Source: Salipiger sp. H15
GTDB taxonomy: Bacteria > Pseudomonadota > Alphaproteobacteria > Rhodobacterales > Rhodobacteraceae
NCBI RefSeq assembly: GCF_040409955.1
Contig: NZ_CP123384.1
Span: forward strand, 1,274,501-1,338,500
Direction: 5' to 3'
Length of the DNA stretch: 64,000 bases
A program made the position numbers and the translations under genes. Within the stretch, counting starts at the first letter, position 1; each line of letters starts with the position of its first letter. The notes under the pieces are model-generated. The model ran no database searches, had not been told where the DNA came from, and saw nothing but the letters and a program-made list of their open reading frames with translations. Positions 10,569 through 18,552 of this stretch are shown here, piece by piece.

Positions 10569-11141
10569 ATGCGTGGAATGAGCACATCTTATTTTTTCGG
10601 TTATGGCTCGCTCGTCAACCGCAGAACGCACGGGTTCGAACCGGCGCACCGGGCCTCCGCCTCGGGCTGGCGGCGGGTCTGGGCGCGGGTGCCGGGGCGG
10701 CCGGTGTCGCTGCTGACCGTGCTGCGTGATCCCTCCTGCGAGATCGAGGGGCTGATCGCCCCGGTCGATGCCGAGGGCTGGGCGGCGCTCGACCTGCGCG
10801 AGGCCGGCTACGACCGCACCGATGCGTTGCGCGACGTGCGCCATCCCGCGCAGACCGTGGCCGAGATGGCGATCTACGTGGTGCCCGAGGTGGACCGCAT
10901 GGCGCCCGACACCGACCACCCGGTGCTGCTGAGCTATCTCGACGTGGTGCTGCAGGGCTACCTCGACGAATTCGGCAAGCCGGGGGCCGAGCGTTTCCTC
11001 GCCAGCACCGCCAACTGGGACGCGCCGATCCTCAACGACCGCGCCGCGCCGCAATACCCGCGCGCGCAGAGCCTGAGCGACGCCGAGCGGGCCTTCGTCG
11101 ACGCGGCGCTGGCAGGGTTGGGCGCGAAGGTCTTCGCCTGA
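10569..11141 (+). CDS. Gamma-glutamylcyclotransferase-like (AIG2 fold) protein
   Basis: Small cytoplasmic protein (190 aa) with the family hallmark YFFGYGSL near the N-terminus, the substrate-loop glycines of the cyclotransferase fold. Members release 5-oxoproline from gamma-glutamyl compounds. Here the substrate cannot be told, and the remainder (VDRMAPDTDHPVLLSYLDVVLQGYLDEFG) looks like a Roseobacter subgroup. The start could be ATG 10569 (behind GAAGAAAG) or ATG 10578, which begins MSTSYFFGYGS like homologues. Its stop overlaps the next start by one base, so the two are co-translated. Confidence 0.72.
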   Translation: MRGMSTSYFFGYGSLVNRRTHGFEPAHRASASGWRRVWARVPGRPVSLLTVLRDPSCEIEGLIAPVDAEGWAALDLREAGYDRTDALRDVRHPAQTVAEMAIYVVPEVDRMAPDTDHPVLLSYLDVVLQGYLDEFGKPGAERFLASTANWDAPILNDRAAPQYPRAQSLSDAERAFVDAALAGLGAKVFA

Positions 11142-12370
11142 TGACACCGCGCTGGCTGCTGATGCTCGGCCGCGTCTCGAAGCGGCTCGGGGTCCGCGTG
11201 CTCACCGGCGCGGTGCTGGCATTGCTCGCGGTCGCGCTGGCGCCGGTCTTCCAGGGGTTCATCCCGGACTGGATGAAGGATCGGTTCGGCAAGGACGCGG
11301 TGACGCCGATCCTGTCGATCCTCGCCACCACAATGCTGACCGTCACCACCTTCTCGCTCTCGGTCATGGTGCAGGCGTTCCAGTCCGCCGCCAGCCAGGC
11401 GACGCCGCGCGCCTATCGGCTGCACCTCGAGGACAGCACGGCGCAGACCGCGCTCGCCGCGTTCACCGGGACCTTCCTCTTTTCGCTGACCGCGCTCGTG
11501 CTGTTCAACGCCGGCCTCTATTCCGAGGAGTCGGCGGTGGTGATCTTCTTCCTGACCATCGCCAGCATCGTCGCGGTGATCGCCGCCATGCTGCGCTGGA
11601 TCGGGCACCTGAGCGTCATGGGCAGCATGGACCACACGCTGGACCGCGTGATGGAAAACGCGCTGCCGCCGCTCGAGCGCGCGATGGAGCGGCCATCGCT
11701 GGGCGCGGCACTGCCCGGCGGGGAACTACCATCGGACGCGCGCGAGGTCCCCGCGAGCCGGGCGGGATACGTGCAGTACATCAACCTCGAGGCGCTGGAA
11801 GAGAAGCTTGCCGCCGCCGAGGCGGTGTTCCGCGTCATCGCCCATCCCGGCGCGCATCTCGTGCCGGGCATGCCGCTGGGGCAGGTCGCCGGCGGGCATG
11901 TCGCGCCGGAGGAGATCGCCCGGTGCTTCACCCTCGGCCCGGCGCGCACCATGGAACAGGACGCCCGCTACGGGGTCATGGTGATGAACGAGGTCGCCAT
12001 CCGCGCGCTCTCGCCTGCGGTCAACGATCCCGGCACGGCGATCGACGTGGTGCAGCGGCTCGAGCGGATGCTGATGGGGCTCGGTGTTCCGGCGCAGGCG
12101 CCGCCCGAGTTCCCGCATGTGCAGATGGCGCCGCTGGACCCGGCGCACCTGCTCGAGGACGGGTTCTACCCGCTGATCCGCGACGGCGCGGCGCGGCCCG
12201 AGGTGATCTCCTGCGTGCTCTCGGCGATGAAGGTGCTGCGGCGGGCGGAGTGGCTGGCGCTTGCCGAGGCGGCGGAGGTCACGCGCGCCTACACCTTCGC
12301 CCATGCCGAGGCGGCGCTGACCGTCGAGGCGGATCGGCGCTGGCTGGAGGAGAAACGCGCCGAGGCGTGA
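11141..12370 (+). CDS. DUF2254 membrane protein
   Basis: Integral membrane protein of 409 aa. Four hydrophobic segments in the first 175 residues (around VLTGAVLALLAVALAPVF, ILSILATTMLTVTTFSLSV, FTGTFLFSLTALVLF and VIFFLTIASIVAVIAAM) precede a soluble domain with DARYGVMVMNEVAIRALSPAVNDPGTA, a recognisable DUF2254 stretch. Function unknown. It starts in the overlapping TGATG of the preceding gene. A bidirectional terminator follows. Confidence 0.82.
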   Translation: MTPRWLLMLGRVSKRLGVRVLTGAVLALLAVALAPVFQGFIPDWMKDRFGKDAVTPILSILATTMLTVTTFSLSVMVQAFQSAASQATPRAYRLHLEDSTAQTALAAFTGTFLFSLTALVLFNAGLYSEESAVVIFFLTIASIVAVIAAMLRWIGHLSVMGSMDHTLDRVMENALPPLERAMERPSLGAALPGGELPSDAREVPASRAGYVQYINLEALEEKLAAAEAVFRVIAHPGAHLVPGMPLGQVAGGHVAPEEIARCFTLGPARTMEQDARYGVMVMNEVAIRALSPAVNDPGTAIDVVQRLERMLMGLGVPAQAPPEFPHVQMAPLDPAHLLEDGFYPLIRDGAARPEVISCVLSAMKVLRRAEWLALAEAAEVTRAYTFAHAEAALTVEADRRWLEEKRAEA

Positions 12371-12396
12371 CCCGGCACCCCGGCACCCCGAATGAA

Positions 12397-12422
12397 AAAG
12401 GCGGACCCGGGGGTCCGCCTTT
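12397..12422. terminator. Bidirectional intrinsic terminator
   Basis: AAAGGCGGACCC (12397-12408) pairs with GGGTCCGCCTTT (12411-12422), flanked by A- and T-rich ends. It serves the convergent DUF2254 and gltX genes. Confidence 0.85.
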
Positions 12423-12443
12423 CGCATTTCGATCGGGCGAGGC

Positions 12444-13778
12444 TTACTTCGCCAGGTCCTTTGCCGGGATCTTCTCGAGCAGCGGCAGCACGTCGGCCAT
12501 CTCGGGCCCGCGCTCGAGCCCGGTGAGGGCCTTGCGCAGCGGCATGAAGAGGCCCTTGCCCTTGCGGCCCGTGGCCTCCTTCACCGCCTGGGTCCACTCG
12601 CCCCAGGTCGCCTGGGTGTAGGGGCCCTCGGGCAGCAGTGCCATCGCCTCGGCGATGAACGCGCGGTCCTCGTCGGCGATCAGCGGCTCGGCGCCGTCGC
12701 GGAACAGCTCCCACCAGCCGGCGATGTCCTTGCGGGTGACGATGTTCTCGCGCGCGACGTTCCAGAACGCCTCCTGCTTGCCGGCGGGCACGCCGAGCGC
12801 GGTCAGCTCCTCGGCCACGTCGGCCAGCGGCAGCTGGTGCAGCTTGCGCGCGGTCAGCGGGTAGAGGTCCTGCTCGTCGAACTTGGTCGGGGCAGCGCCG
12901 AACTGGCTGAGGTCGAAGCCATCGGCGATCTCTTCCAGCGACAGGCGCAGTTCGACCGGCTGGCTCGAGCCGAGCCGGGCCATCAGCGACAGCAGCGCCT
13001 CGGGCTCGACGCCCGCCTCGCGCAGGTCGCGGATCGACAGCACGCCGAGGCGCTTCGACAGCGACTCGCCCTGCGGGCCGGTGAGCAGCGAGTGGTGCGC
13101 GAAGCCGGGGGCGGTGCCGCCGAGCGCCTCGATGATCTGGATCTGCGTCGCGGTGTTGGTCACGTGGTCCGAGCCGCGCACGATGTTGGTCACGCCCATG
13201 TCGATGTCGTCGACGACCGAGGCGAGCGTGTAGAGGATCTGCCCGTCACCGCGGATCAGCACCGGGTCCGACACCGAGGCCGCATCGATCGAGATCGGGC
13301 CGAGGATGCCGTCGGGCCAGTCGATGCGTTCCTGGATCAGCTTGAAGCGCCACACGCCGTTGCCGCGCTCGGCGCGCAGCTTGTCCTTCTCGGCCTCGGA
13401 CAGCTCCAGCGCGGCGCGGTCGTAGACCGGCGGCTTGCCCATGTTGAGCAGCTTCTTGCGCTTGAGGTCGAGTTCGGTCGGCGTCTCGAAGGCTTCGTAG
13501 AAACGGCCCATGGCGCGCAGCTCGTCGGCGGCGGCGTGGTAGCGGTCCAGCCGCGCGCTCTGTCGCTCCGTCTTGTCCCAGTGCAGACCGAGCCATTCGA
13601 GGTCGCGCTTGATGCCGTCGACATACTCTTCCTTGCTGCGCTCGGCATCGGTGTCATCGATGCGCAGGATGAAGGTGCCGCCGGACTTGCGCGCGATCAG
13701 GTAGTTGAACAGCGCGGTGCGGAGGTTGCCCACATGGATGTGACCGGTGGGCGACGGTGCGAAACGGGTGGTGGTCAT
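12444..13778 (-). CDS. gltX: Glutamyl-tRNA synthetase
   Basis: Class I aminoacyl-tRNA synthetase of 444 aa that charges tRNA-Glu (and in many alphaproteobacteria also tRNA-Gln, for later amidation). The HIGH-equivalent is HIHVG (13-17) in RFAPSPTGHIHVGN; the KMSKS-equivalent is SLSKR (239-243). The DDTDAERS motif supports GluRS. Alphaproteobacteria usually carry two gltX copies, so whether this is the discriminating one cannot be told here. Start ATG 13778 follows AGGAGG. It is divergent from the PfkB kinase. Confidence 0.95.
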   Translation of the reverse strand: MTTTRFAPSPTGHIHVGNLRTALFNYLIARKSGGTFILRIDDTDAERSKEEYVDGIKRDLEWLGLHWDKTERQSARLDRYHAAADELRAMGRFYEAFETPTELDLKRKKLLNMGKPPVYDRAALELSEAEKDKLRAERGNGVWRFKLIQERIDWPDGILGPISIDAASVSDPVLIRGDGQILYTLASVVDDIDMGVTNIVRGSDHVTNTATQIQIIEALGGTAPGFAHHSLLTGPQGESLSKRLGVLSIRDLREAGVEPEALLSLMARLGSSQPVELRLSLEEIADGFDLSQFGAAPTKFDEQDLYPLTARKLHQLPLADVAEELTALGVPAGKQEAFWNVARENIVTRKDIAGWWELFRDGAEPLIADEDRAFIAEAMALLPEGPYTQATWGEWTQAVKEATGRKGKGLFMPLRKALTGLERGPEMADVLPLLEKIPAKDLAK

Positions 13779-13843
13779 GGAAGCCTCCTGCATACGCGGG
13801 TGGCAATTTCACAAGCGCGCGCATTTGTCCAGTTCGCGGACCC

Positions 13844-13879
13844 TTGGCGGAGTGCCGAAGCGGTGTATTCTCCGCCCCA
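13844..13879 (+). promoter_or_regulatory. Candidate promoter giving a leaderless pfkB mRNA
   Basis: TTGGCG (13844-13849), 16-base spacer, TATTCT (13866-13871), then 7 bases to the A of the ATG at 13879. No Shine-Dalgarno sequence precedes this ATG. A 7-bp inverted repeat GGCGGAG (13846-13852)/CTCCGCC (13870-13876) overlaps both hexamers and could be an operator. Confidence 0.4.
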
Positions 13880-14832
13880 TGAGAGACATCCTGACCGTCA
13901 CGCTCAACCCCGCCCTCGATCTGTCGACCTCCGCCGATCGCGTGGTCGCCGGGCCGAAGCTGCGCTGCACCGCGCCAAGCGCGGATCCGGGCGGCGGCGG
14001 CATCAACGTGGCGCGGGTCGCGGCCGAGCTCGGCGGCCCGGCGCGGGCCTTCGTGGCGCTTGGGGGGCCGACGGGAATGCGGCTCGAGGCGGCGCTGGTC
14101 GAGCTTGGCCTGCCGCTGGTGCGGATGCGCGCGCCGGGCGAGACGCGCGAGAGCATGGCGGTCCACGACCGGCACAGCGGCGAGCAGTACCGCTTCGTCA
14201 TGCCGGGCCCGGATTGGGAAGAGGAAGACGTGCTCGACGCGCTCTCCTCGATCGCCAGCGCGGTGCACGAAGGCGGCATCGTGGTGCTGAGCGGAAGCCA
14301 TCCGCCGGGGGTGCCGGACGATTTCCCGGTGCGGCTTGCCCGGGTGCTGCAGGGGCGCGGCGCCTGCCTGATCGTCGACACCTCGGGGCCGGTGCTCGAG
14401 CTTCTGGCGCGCGGCACCGATCCCGCGCCCGCCGTGCTGCGCATGGACAGCCTCGAGGCCGAGGAGCTTGCCGGGCGTCCGCTGATGACCCGCGCCGACT
14501 CGGCGCGGTTCGCCGCGGAGTTGGTGTCGCGCGGCGCGGCCGAGCGGGTGATCCTCGCCCGCGGCCCGGACGGGTCGGTGATGGCGGGGCCGGAGGGGCT
14601 CTGGCAGGTGAACGCCGCCAAGGTCACGGTGCTGTCGGCGGTCGGCGCGGGTGACAGTTTCGTCGGCGCCTATGCCTTCGGCATTTCCGGGGGGCTGAGC
14701 GCGCCCGAGGCGCTGGCGCTCGGCGCGGCGGCGGCCAGCGCGACGGTGACCACGCCGGGCACGCGGCTCTGCACGCGGGCGATGGTGCAGGACCTGCTGG
14801 CCCAGTGCGGCGCGAGCGAGATCGCGGTCTAG
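13879..14832 (+). CDS. pfkB: PfkB-family hexose-phosphate kinase (6-phosphofructokinase II type)
   Basis: Ribokinase-fold sugar kinase of 317 aa. TVTLNPALDLST begins the fold, DPGGGGINVARVAAELGG is the substrate-binding signature in the form typical of E. coli PfkB rather than FruK (AGGKGINVS), and SAVGAGDSFVGAYAFG contains the catalytic base Asp. It likely phosphorylates fructose-6-phosphate or a related sugar phosphate; 1-phosphofructokinase or tagatose-6-phosphate kinase remain possible. The start MRDILTVTLNP at 13879 is supported by the fold's first strand. The gene stands alone, divergent from gltX. Confidence 0.83.
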   Translation: MRDILTVTLNPALDLSTSADRVVAGPKLRCTAPSADPGGGGINVARVAAELGGPARAFVALGGPTGMRLEAALVELGLPLVRMRAPGETRESMAVHDRHSGEQYRFVMPGPDWEEEDVLDALSSIASAVHEGGIVVLSGSHPPGVPDDFPVRLARVLQGRGACLIVDTSGPVLELLARGTDPAPAVLRMDSLEAEELAGRPLMTRADSARFAAELVSRGAAERVILARGPDGSVMAGPEGLWQVNAAKVTVLSAVGAGDSFVGAYAFGISGGLSAPEALALGAAAASATVTTPGTRLCTRAMVQDLLAQCGASEIAV

Positions 14833-14940
14833 CGCCGCACCGGCGGGACAACGCTTGGCATCACTAGGTGGTTCGGCCCTTCAGGGGCGCTCCTTTCCCC
14901 CGACCAGAGAGAGATGGCCGGGGGAGACGGAGAGGCCGGG

Positions 14941-15936
14941 TCAGGCGACCGCGGCGTGTTCCAGACGATGCAGCTGCAGCCGCACCATTGTCTGGTTGAG
15001 AAGTATGTAGGCGATCTCGCCGAAAGTGACAGGGCCGGTGAAGCTGCCGGTGCGTTTTTCTTCCAGCTCGCCGTAGAGGAAGTTGAGGATGCAGTTGCAC
15101 GAGAGCTCCTGCGCGCCGTCCCCCTGCGCGCGCTGTGCGAAGATCGTGGCATAGTCGCCGGGGCTGTGAGCGATGCGGTAGGACACGCCCTCGATCACCG
15201 GCGCGTAGAAGGCGACCCCCTCGGCCCCGACCGACTGGAACGAGACGTTGATCATCGCGCCGGCGTAATTGGCCACCAGCGGCAGGCGCGTGTCGATGCC
15301 CTGCGCCTGCACCCACTCGGCGAAATCCACCTCCGCGCCGTCGACCATGGCGCGGCGCGCCGAGAAGCCGGTGGCGGCAAAGCTGATCTCGGCCCCGCCG
15401 GTGTCCTGCTCGAAGAGGTTGAGGATCTCGACATTGGCGATCCGGTCGGCGGGCAGCTTCACGTGCAGCACCAGCGCGCCCTCGTCGTAGGCGGTGCCGC
15501 GGCTGCCGTCGAAGACCTTGGGCTTGCGCGTCGCGAGGTCGTCGAGATGCACCCCGGTGACCCAGCCCATCACCGGCTGGTCGAAGAGGCCGGGGAATTC
15601 CGCCGCGCCGATCGCATAGGCCTCGTGCGCCTTGCTGAAGGCGGGGATCAGGATGACCGAGAGCCCGTCCTCGTAGCGGCCCATGGTCAGGCTCGGCAGG
15701 TCCTCGCCCTCGTAGAGCACGGGGCGGGCATCCTCGGCTGCCTCGATCTCGGTGACGAAGAGGTTCTCGCGGTCCACGTGGCCGCCGTCCTCGGTCATGA
15801 AATAGACCGAGGTGCCGCCGATCCAGCGGCCGCGCGGCAATGCCGTCAGCGCCTCTTCCGCACCGGCGATGACGAGCGTCGCGCCCGCCGCGATGCGCTC
15901 TGCAGCCTGCGCCGGGGTCATCAGGGTGTTCTTCAT
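14941..15936 (-). CDS. Conserved protein of unknown function (possibly DUF6976)
   Basis: Soluble protein of 331 aa without signal peptide or membrane helix. Conserved-looking blocks are LPRGRWIGGTSVYFM near residue 35, ENLFVTEI, and SCNCILNFLYGELE with two cysteines near the C-terminus. I believe this belongs to an uncharacterised proteobacterial family, perhaps DUF6976, with a distant likeness to FIST-type sensory domains; that assignment is from memory and uncertain. It follows a 69-aa gene by 27 bases on the same strand, and the pair looks like a two-gene operon. Start ATG 15936, preceded by GGAAAG. Confidence 0.6.
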   Translation of the reverse strand: MKNTLMTPAQAAERIAAGATLVIAGAEEALTALPRGRWIGGTSVYFMTEDGGHVDRENLFVTEIEAAEDARPVLYEGEDLPSLTMGRYEDGLSVILIPAFSKAHEAYAIGAAEFPGLFDQPVMGWVTGVHLDDLATRKPKVFDGSRGTAYDEGALVLHVKLPADRIANVEILNLFEQDTGGAEISFAATGFSARRAMVDGAEVDFAEWVQAQGIDTRLPLVANYAGAMINVSFQSVGAEGVAFYAPVIEGVSYRIAHSPGDYATIFAQRAQGDGAQELSCNCILNFLYGELEEKRTGSFTGPVTFGEIAYILLNQTMVRLQLHRLEHAAVA

Positions 15937-15963
15937 CGGCTTTCCTTTCCGTGGCCTGCCCTG

Positions 15964-16173
15964 TCAGAAGAGGGCGATGTCCTTGGTGGCGAAGGCGTTC
16001 TTCTCGAAGTAGCCGCGCAGCTCGGCGATCTTGCCGGTCATGTCCGCAGGCTTCGACCTCACCTCGCGCCGCAGCCGGGTGACGAGGATCTTCGTGGCAA
16101 GCACGGCGCCCGACAGTTCCGCCTCGGAGGTCAGAACGCGGCGCCAGCAGGGGTTAGATGCGTCCGGGATCAT
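15964..16173 (-). CDS. Small conserved protein of unknown function
   Basis: Basic, soluble protein of 69 aa (MIPDASNPCWRRVLTSEAE..., ending KNAFATKDIALF). No domain recognised. The start is decided by AAGGAG six bases before ATG 16173; a GTG 15 bases further upstream overlaps this ribosome-binding site and is rejected. It is first in a two-gene operon with the unknown 331-aa protein and divergent from the metallo-hydrolase gene, suggesting a small partner or regulator of that protein. Confidence 0.6.
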   Translation of the reverse strand: MIPDASNPCWRRVLTSEAELSGAVLATKILVTRLRREVRSKPADMTGKIAELRGYFEKNAFATKDIALF

Positions 16174-16336
16174 CCACGGCTCCTTCACTGGTCATGATCG
16201 CGGACACCGGGCTATCCCGATTCCGTTTAACGCCGCGCAAATACGCGGATGTGATGAGGCGCAGAATTCGGTGTTATGGCCTGTTGACGCTGGGGAGCTA
16301 TGCTTTCGCGCAGAACAGCAGGAGAGGACGACGACA

Positions 16337-17266
16337 ATGCAAAAGGACAAGATCACCCGCCGCACGGCGCTGACCTGCGCCGCGGCGCTTCCGCTTGCCG
16401 CCGGGCTCGGCGGGGCCGCCCCCGCCCGCGCGCAGGCGGCGCAGGGGCCGCAGGTGCCGCGCGTCTACCGCGTGCCGCTCGGCGAGTTCGAGGTCACCGC
16501 GATGATGGCGGGCACGCGCACCGTGCCGGACCCGCAGGGCACCTTCGGGATGAACGTCAGCCCCGAGGAATTCGCCGAGGTGTCGGAGGCCGCGCACATT
16601 CCCACCGACAAGGCGCAGTTCTTCTTCACCCCGACGCTGGTCAACACCGGCAGCGCGCTGATCCTCTTCGACACCGGGCTCGACCCGGCGGGGATCGTGG
16701 CGGCGGTCGAGGCGGCGGGCTACACGGCGGAAGACGTCAGCCACGTGGTGATCACCCACATGCACGGCGACCATATCGGCGGCCTCTCGGACGGCGGCAC
16801 GCCGACCTTCGCCAATGCCGCGCTGCTGACCGGGCAGGCGGAATGGGACCACTGGACCGCCGCCGGCAACGAGACCTTCGAGGACAAGGTGCGCCCGCTC
16901 GAGGCGGAGTTCGCCTTCCTCAGCAACGGCGGCGAGGTGGCGCCGGGGATCACCGCGGTGCTCGCCCCGGGGCACACGCCGGGGCACATGTGCTTCATGC
17001 TCGAGAGCGGCGGGAAGAAGATGATGCTCACCGCCGATCTTGCGAACCACTACGTCTGGTCGCTGGGCAAGCCCGACTGGGAGGTGCGCTTCGACATGGA
17101 CAAGGAGCTCGCCGCCTCGTCGCGGCGCAAGATCCTCGGCACGCTGGCCGAGGACGGCACGCCCTTCATCGGCTACCACATGCCGTTCCCGGCGATCGGC
17201 TACGTCATCGCCGAGGAGGACGGGTTCCGCTACCTGCCGCACAGCTACCAGTTGCTGATGAGCTGA
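16337..17266 (+). CDS. Tat-exported MBL-fold metallo-hydrolase
   Basis: Periplasmic metallo-beta-lactamase-fold hydrolase of 309 aa. The twin-arginine leader KITRRTALTCAAALPLAAG ends near PARAQA, so it is exported folded with its metals. The signature HMHGDH (residues 141-146) gives the first metal site; GHTPGHMC and the Asp in LTADLANH supply further ligands. Members include lactonases and phosphorylcholine-esterase-like enzymes, and the substrate is not predictable. Start ATG 16337 follows AGGAGAGG. A bidirectional terminator lies downstream. Confidence 0.85.
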   Translation: MQKDKITRRTALTCAAALPLAAGLGGAAPARAQAAQGPQVPRVYRVPLGEFEVTAMMAGTRTVPDPQGTFGMNVSPEEFAEVSEAAHIPTDKAQFFFTPTLVNTGSALILFDTGLDPAGIVAAVEAAGYTAEDVSHVVITHMHGDHIGGLSDGGTPTFANAALLTGQAEWDHWTAAGNETFEDKVRPLEAEFAFLSNGGEVAPGITAVLAPGHTPGHMCFMLESGGKKMMLTADLANHYVWSLGKPDWEVRFDMDKELAASSRRKILGTLAEDGTPFIGYHMPFPAIGYVIAEEDGFRYLPHSYQLLMS

Positions 17267-17286
17267 GACGGCGGGGCAAAGGAAAA

Positions 17287-17315
17287 GGCGGCGCGGTCCG
17301 GTGGGCCGCGCCGCC
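17287..17315. terminator. Bidirectional terminator hairpin
   Basis: GGCGGCGCGG (17287-17296) pairs with CCGCGCCGCC (17306-17315), with AAAA on the left and CTTGTCTT on the right. It separates the convergent metallo-hydrolase and PKHD genes. Confidence 0.75.
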
Positions 17316-17335
17316 CTTGTCTTGGTCGCACAGGC

Positions 17336-17887
17336 TCAGCGGAAGGCCGGACCGTGCGCCCAGATGGTCAGCGAATGCCGCTCGCCGCCGGTGACCGGGG
17401 TGACCCGGTGCAGCATGTAGGAGGGGAAGAGCGTCGCCGTGCCGCGCGCCTTCTCGGCGGTGATCACGTGGTTGGACGGCATCACTTCCAGCGCGCCGCC
17501 GTCGTAGGCGGTGGGCTCCGACAGCTGCACCACCATGGTCAGCTTGCGCCGCGAGGCGAGCCGGCCCTCGCCGATGTCCGAATGCCAGTCGAAATGCCCC
17601 TCGCGCTCGGCGCCGTAGCGGGCGACCTGGGCGCTTTCGTCGAAGGCGTCGAGCGCGAAGTCATAGGCGCTGCGGTTGGCCTCACGCACGAGGTCGATGA
17701 TCCGGTCCATCACCCAGCCGGTGCCCTCGACGTCATCGAGCCAGACGAGGTCCGCCCGGCGCAGGTCGTGCGCGCGCTGCTGCCCGACGAGCCGCGCATC
17801 CGAGGCCTCGGCATTGCGCGCGATCTCGACGAGGCGCGTGCATTCCGCCTCGGAAAAGGCTTCGGGGATGCTGTGGACGGTGATCAT
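17336..17887 (-). CDS. PKHD-type Fe(II)/2-oxoglutarate dioxygenase
   Basis: Cytoplasmic 183-aa double-stranded beta-helix dioxygenase related to prolyl-4-hydroxylase and YbiX. The metal motif HxD lies in GHFDWHSD (H102/D104), the distal His in YMLHRVTPV, and the 2-oxoglutarate-binding Arg in TGGERHSL. The order matches the PKHD family. The substrate may be a protein prolyl or aspartyl residue; unknown. Start ATG 17887 is fixed by AAGGAG seven bases upstream; a longer in-frame reading has no ribosome-binding site. Confidence 0.85.
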   Translation of the reverse strand: MITVHSIPEAFSEAECTRLVEIARNAEASDARLVGQQRAHDLRRADLVWLDDVEGTGWVMDRIIDLVREANRSAYDFALDAFDESAQVARYGAEREGHFDWHSDIGEGRLASRRKLTMVVQLSEPTAYDGGALEVMPSNHVITAEKARGTATLFPSYMLHRVTPVTGGERHSLTIWAHGPAFR

Positions 17888-18156
17888 GGGCAATTCTCCT
17901 TGGGCGAAGCGCGCAGCTAAGGGCGGCGGCGGCGAAGTTCTGTGCCATTTGCGACGCAATGGCCCGAAAGCGACCTGTCTTCGCGTCATTTGCGGGGTCT
18001 GTGAGGGGACTCCGGCCACGCCGGTTTCGCAGGCTTCTACGCCACCGGGCGGGGCGGGGGATGGGACACGGCGTCGCGGGGACGGGCCGCCTCAATTCGC
18101 CCGCCGCGGCGTGCTGCCCCCTTTTCCGCCGCGCGGACGCAGGCCATATCTGGCGC

Positions 18157-18546
18157 ATGAAAGATCCCGATCTCGCCGCCTTCGAGACCATGGCCCGCGC
18201 CGCGGTCGATGCCCTGCCTCCGCCCTTCCGCGCCGCCGCCGCCGAGGTGGTGCTGCGCGTCGAGGACTGGCCGCCGGACGCGATCCTCGACGAGATGGAG
18301 ATCGACGACCCGCTCGAACTCACCGGGCTCTACGAGGGCATCCCGATGACCGAGAAGTCCTCGAGCTGGCCATCGCCCTATCCCGACACGGTCTGGCTGT
18401 TCCGCGAGCCGATCCTGCAGGAATGGCGCGAGCGCGACGACGTGACTCTCGAAGAGCTGGTCACCCACGTGACGGTGCACGAGTTCGCCCACCATTTCGG
18501 CTGGTCCGATGACGACATCGCCAGCATCGACCGCTGGTGGGAGTGA
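18157..18546 (+). CDS. Zincin-like metallopeptidase family protein
   Basis: Small acidic protein of 129 aa with HEFAHHFG (HExxH) near the C-terminus, typical of the 'metallopeptidase family' (possibly DUF1025-related) widespread in Alphaproteobacteria. Its extreme shortness leaves the zincin core and one helix. Activity is unproven in the family as far as I know. The start MKDPDLAAFE has no Shine-Dalgarno; CATATC lies six bases before the ATG, so a leaderless transcript is possible. It converges with the glycosyltransferase gene. Confidence 0.72.
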   Translation: MKDPDLAAFETMARAAVDALPPPFRAAAAEVVLRVEDWPPDAILDEMEIDDPLELTGLYEGIPMTEKSSSWPSPYPDTVWLFREPILQEWRERDDVTLEELVTHVTVHEFAHHFGWSDDDIASIDRWWE

Positions 18547-18552
18547 CCGGGC

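Noticed and set aside
10630..10645. GGGTTCGAACCGG, a T-loop-like tRNA motif.
   Set aside because: It lies inside the cyclotransferase-like coding sequence, with no acceptor or anticodon stems around it.
13879..14832. 1-phosphofructokinase (fruK) as the identity of the PfkB-family kinase.
   Set aside because: The substrate loop reads DPGGGGINVAR as in PfkB, and no fructose PTS genes are adjacent; FruK is not excluded but is less likely.
16224..16238. GCGCAAATACGCGG, resembling the end of the 22-bp intergenic repeat.
   Set aside because: Only about nine bases match, and no hairpin or CTTCTTCTC part is present.
18141..18157. CATATC six bases before the metallopeptidase ATG as a leaderless promoter.
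   Set aside because: No acceptable -35 at 16-18 bases; kept only as a remark in the gene entry.
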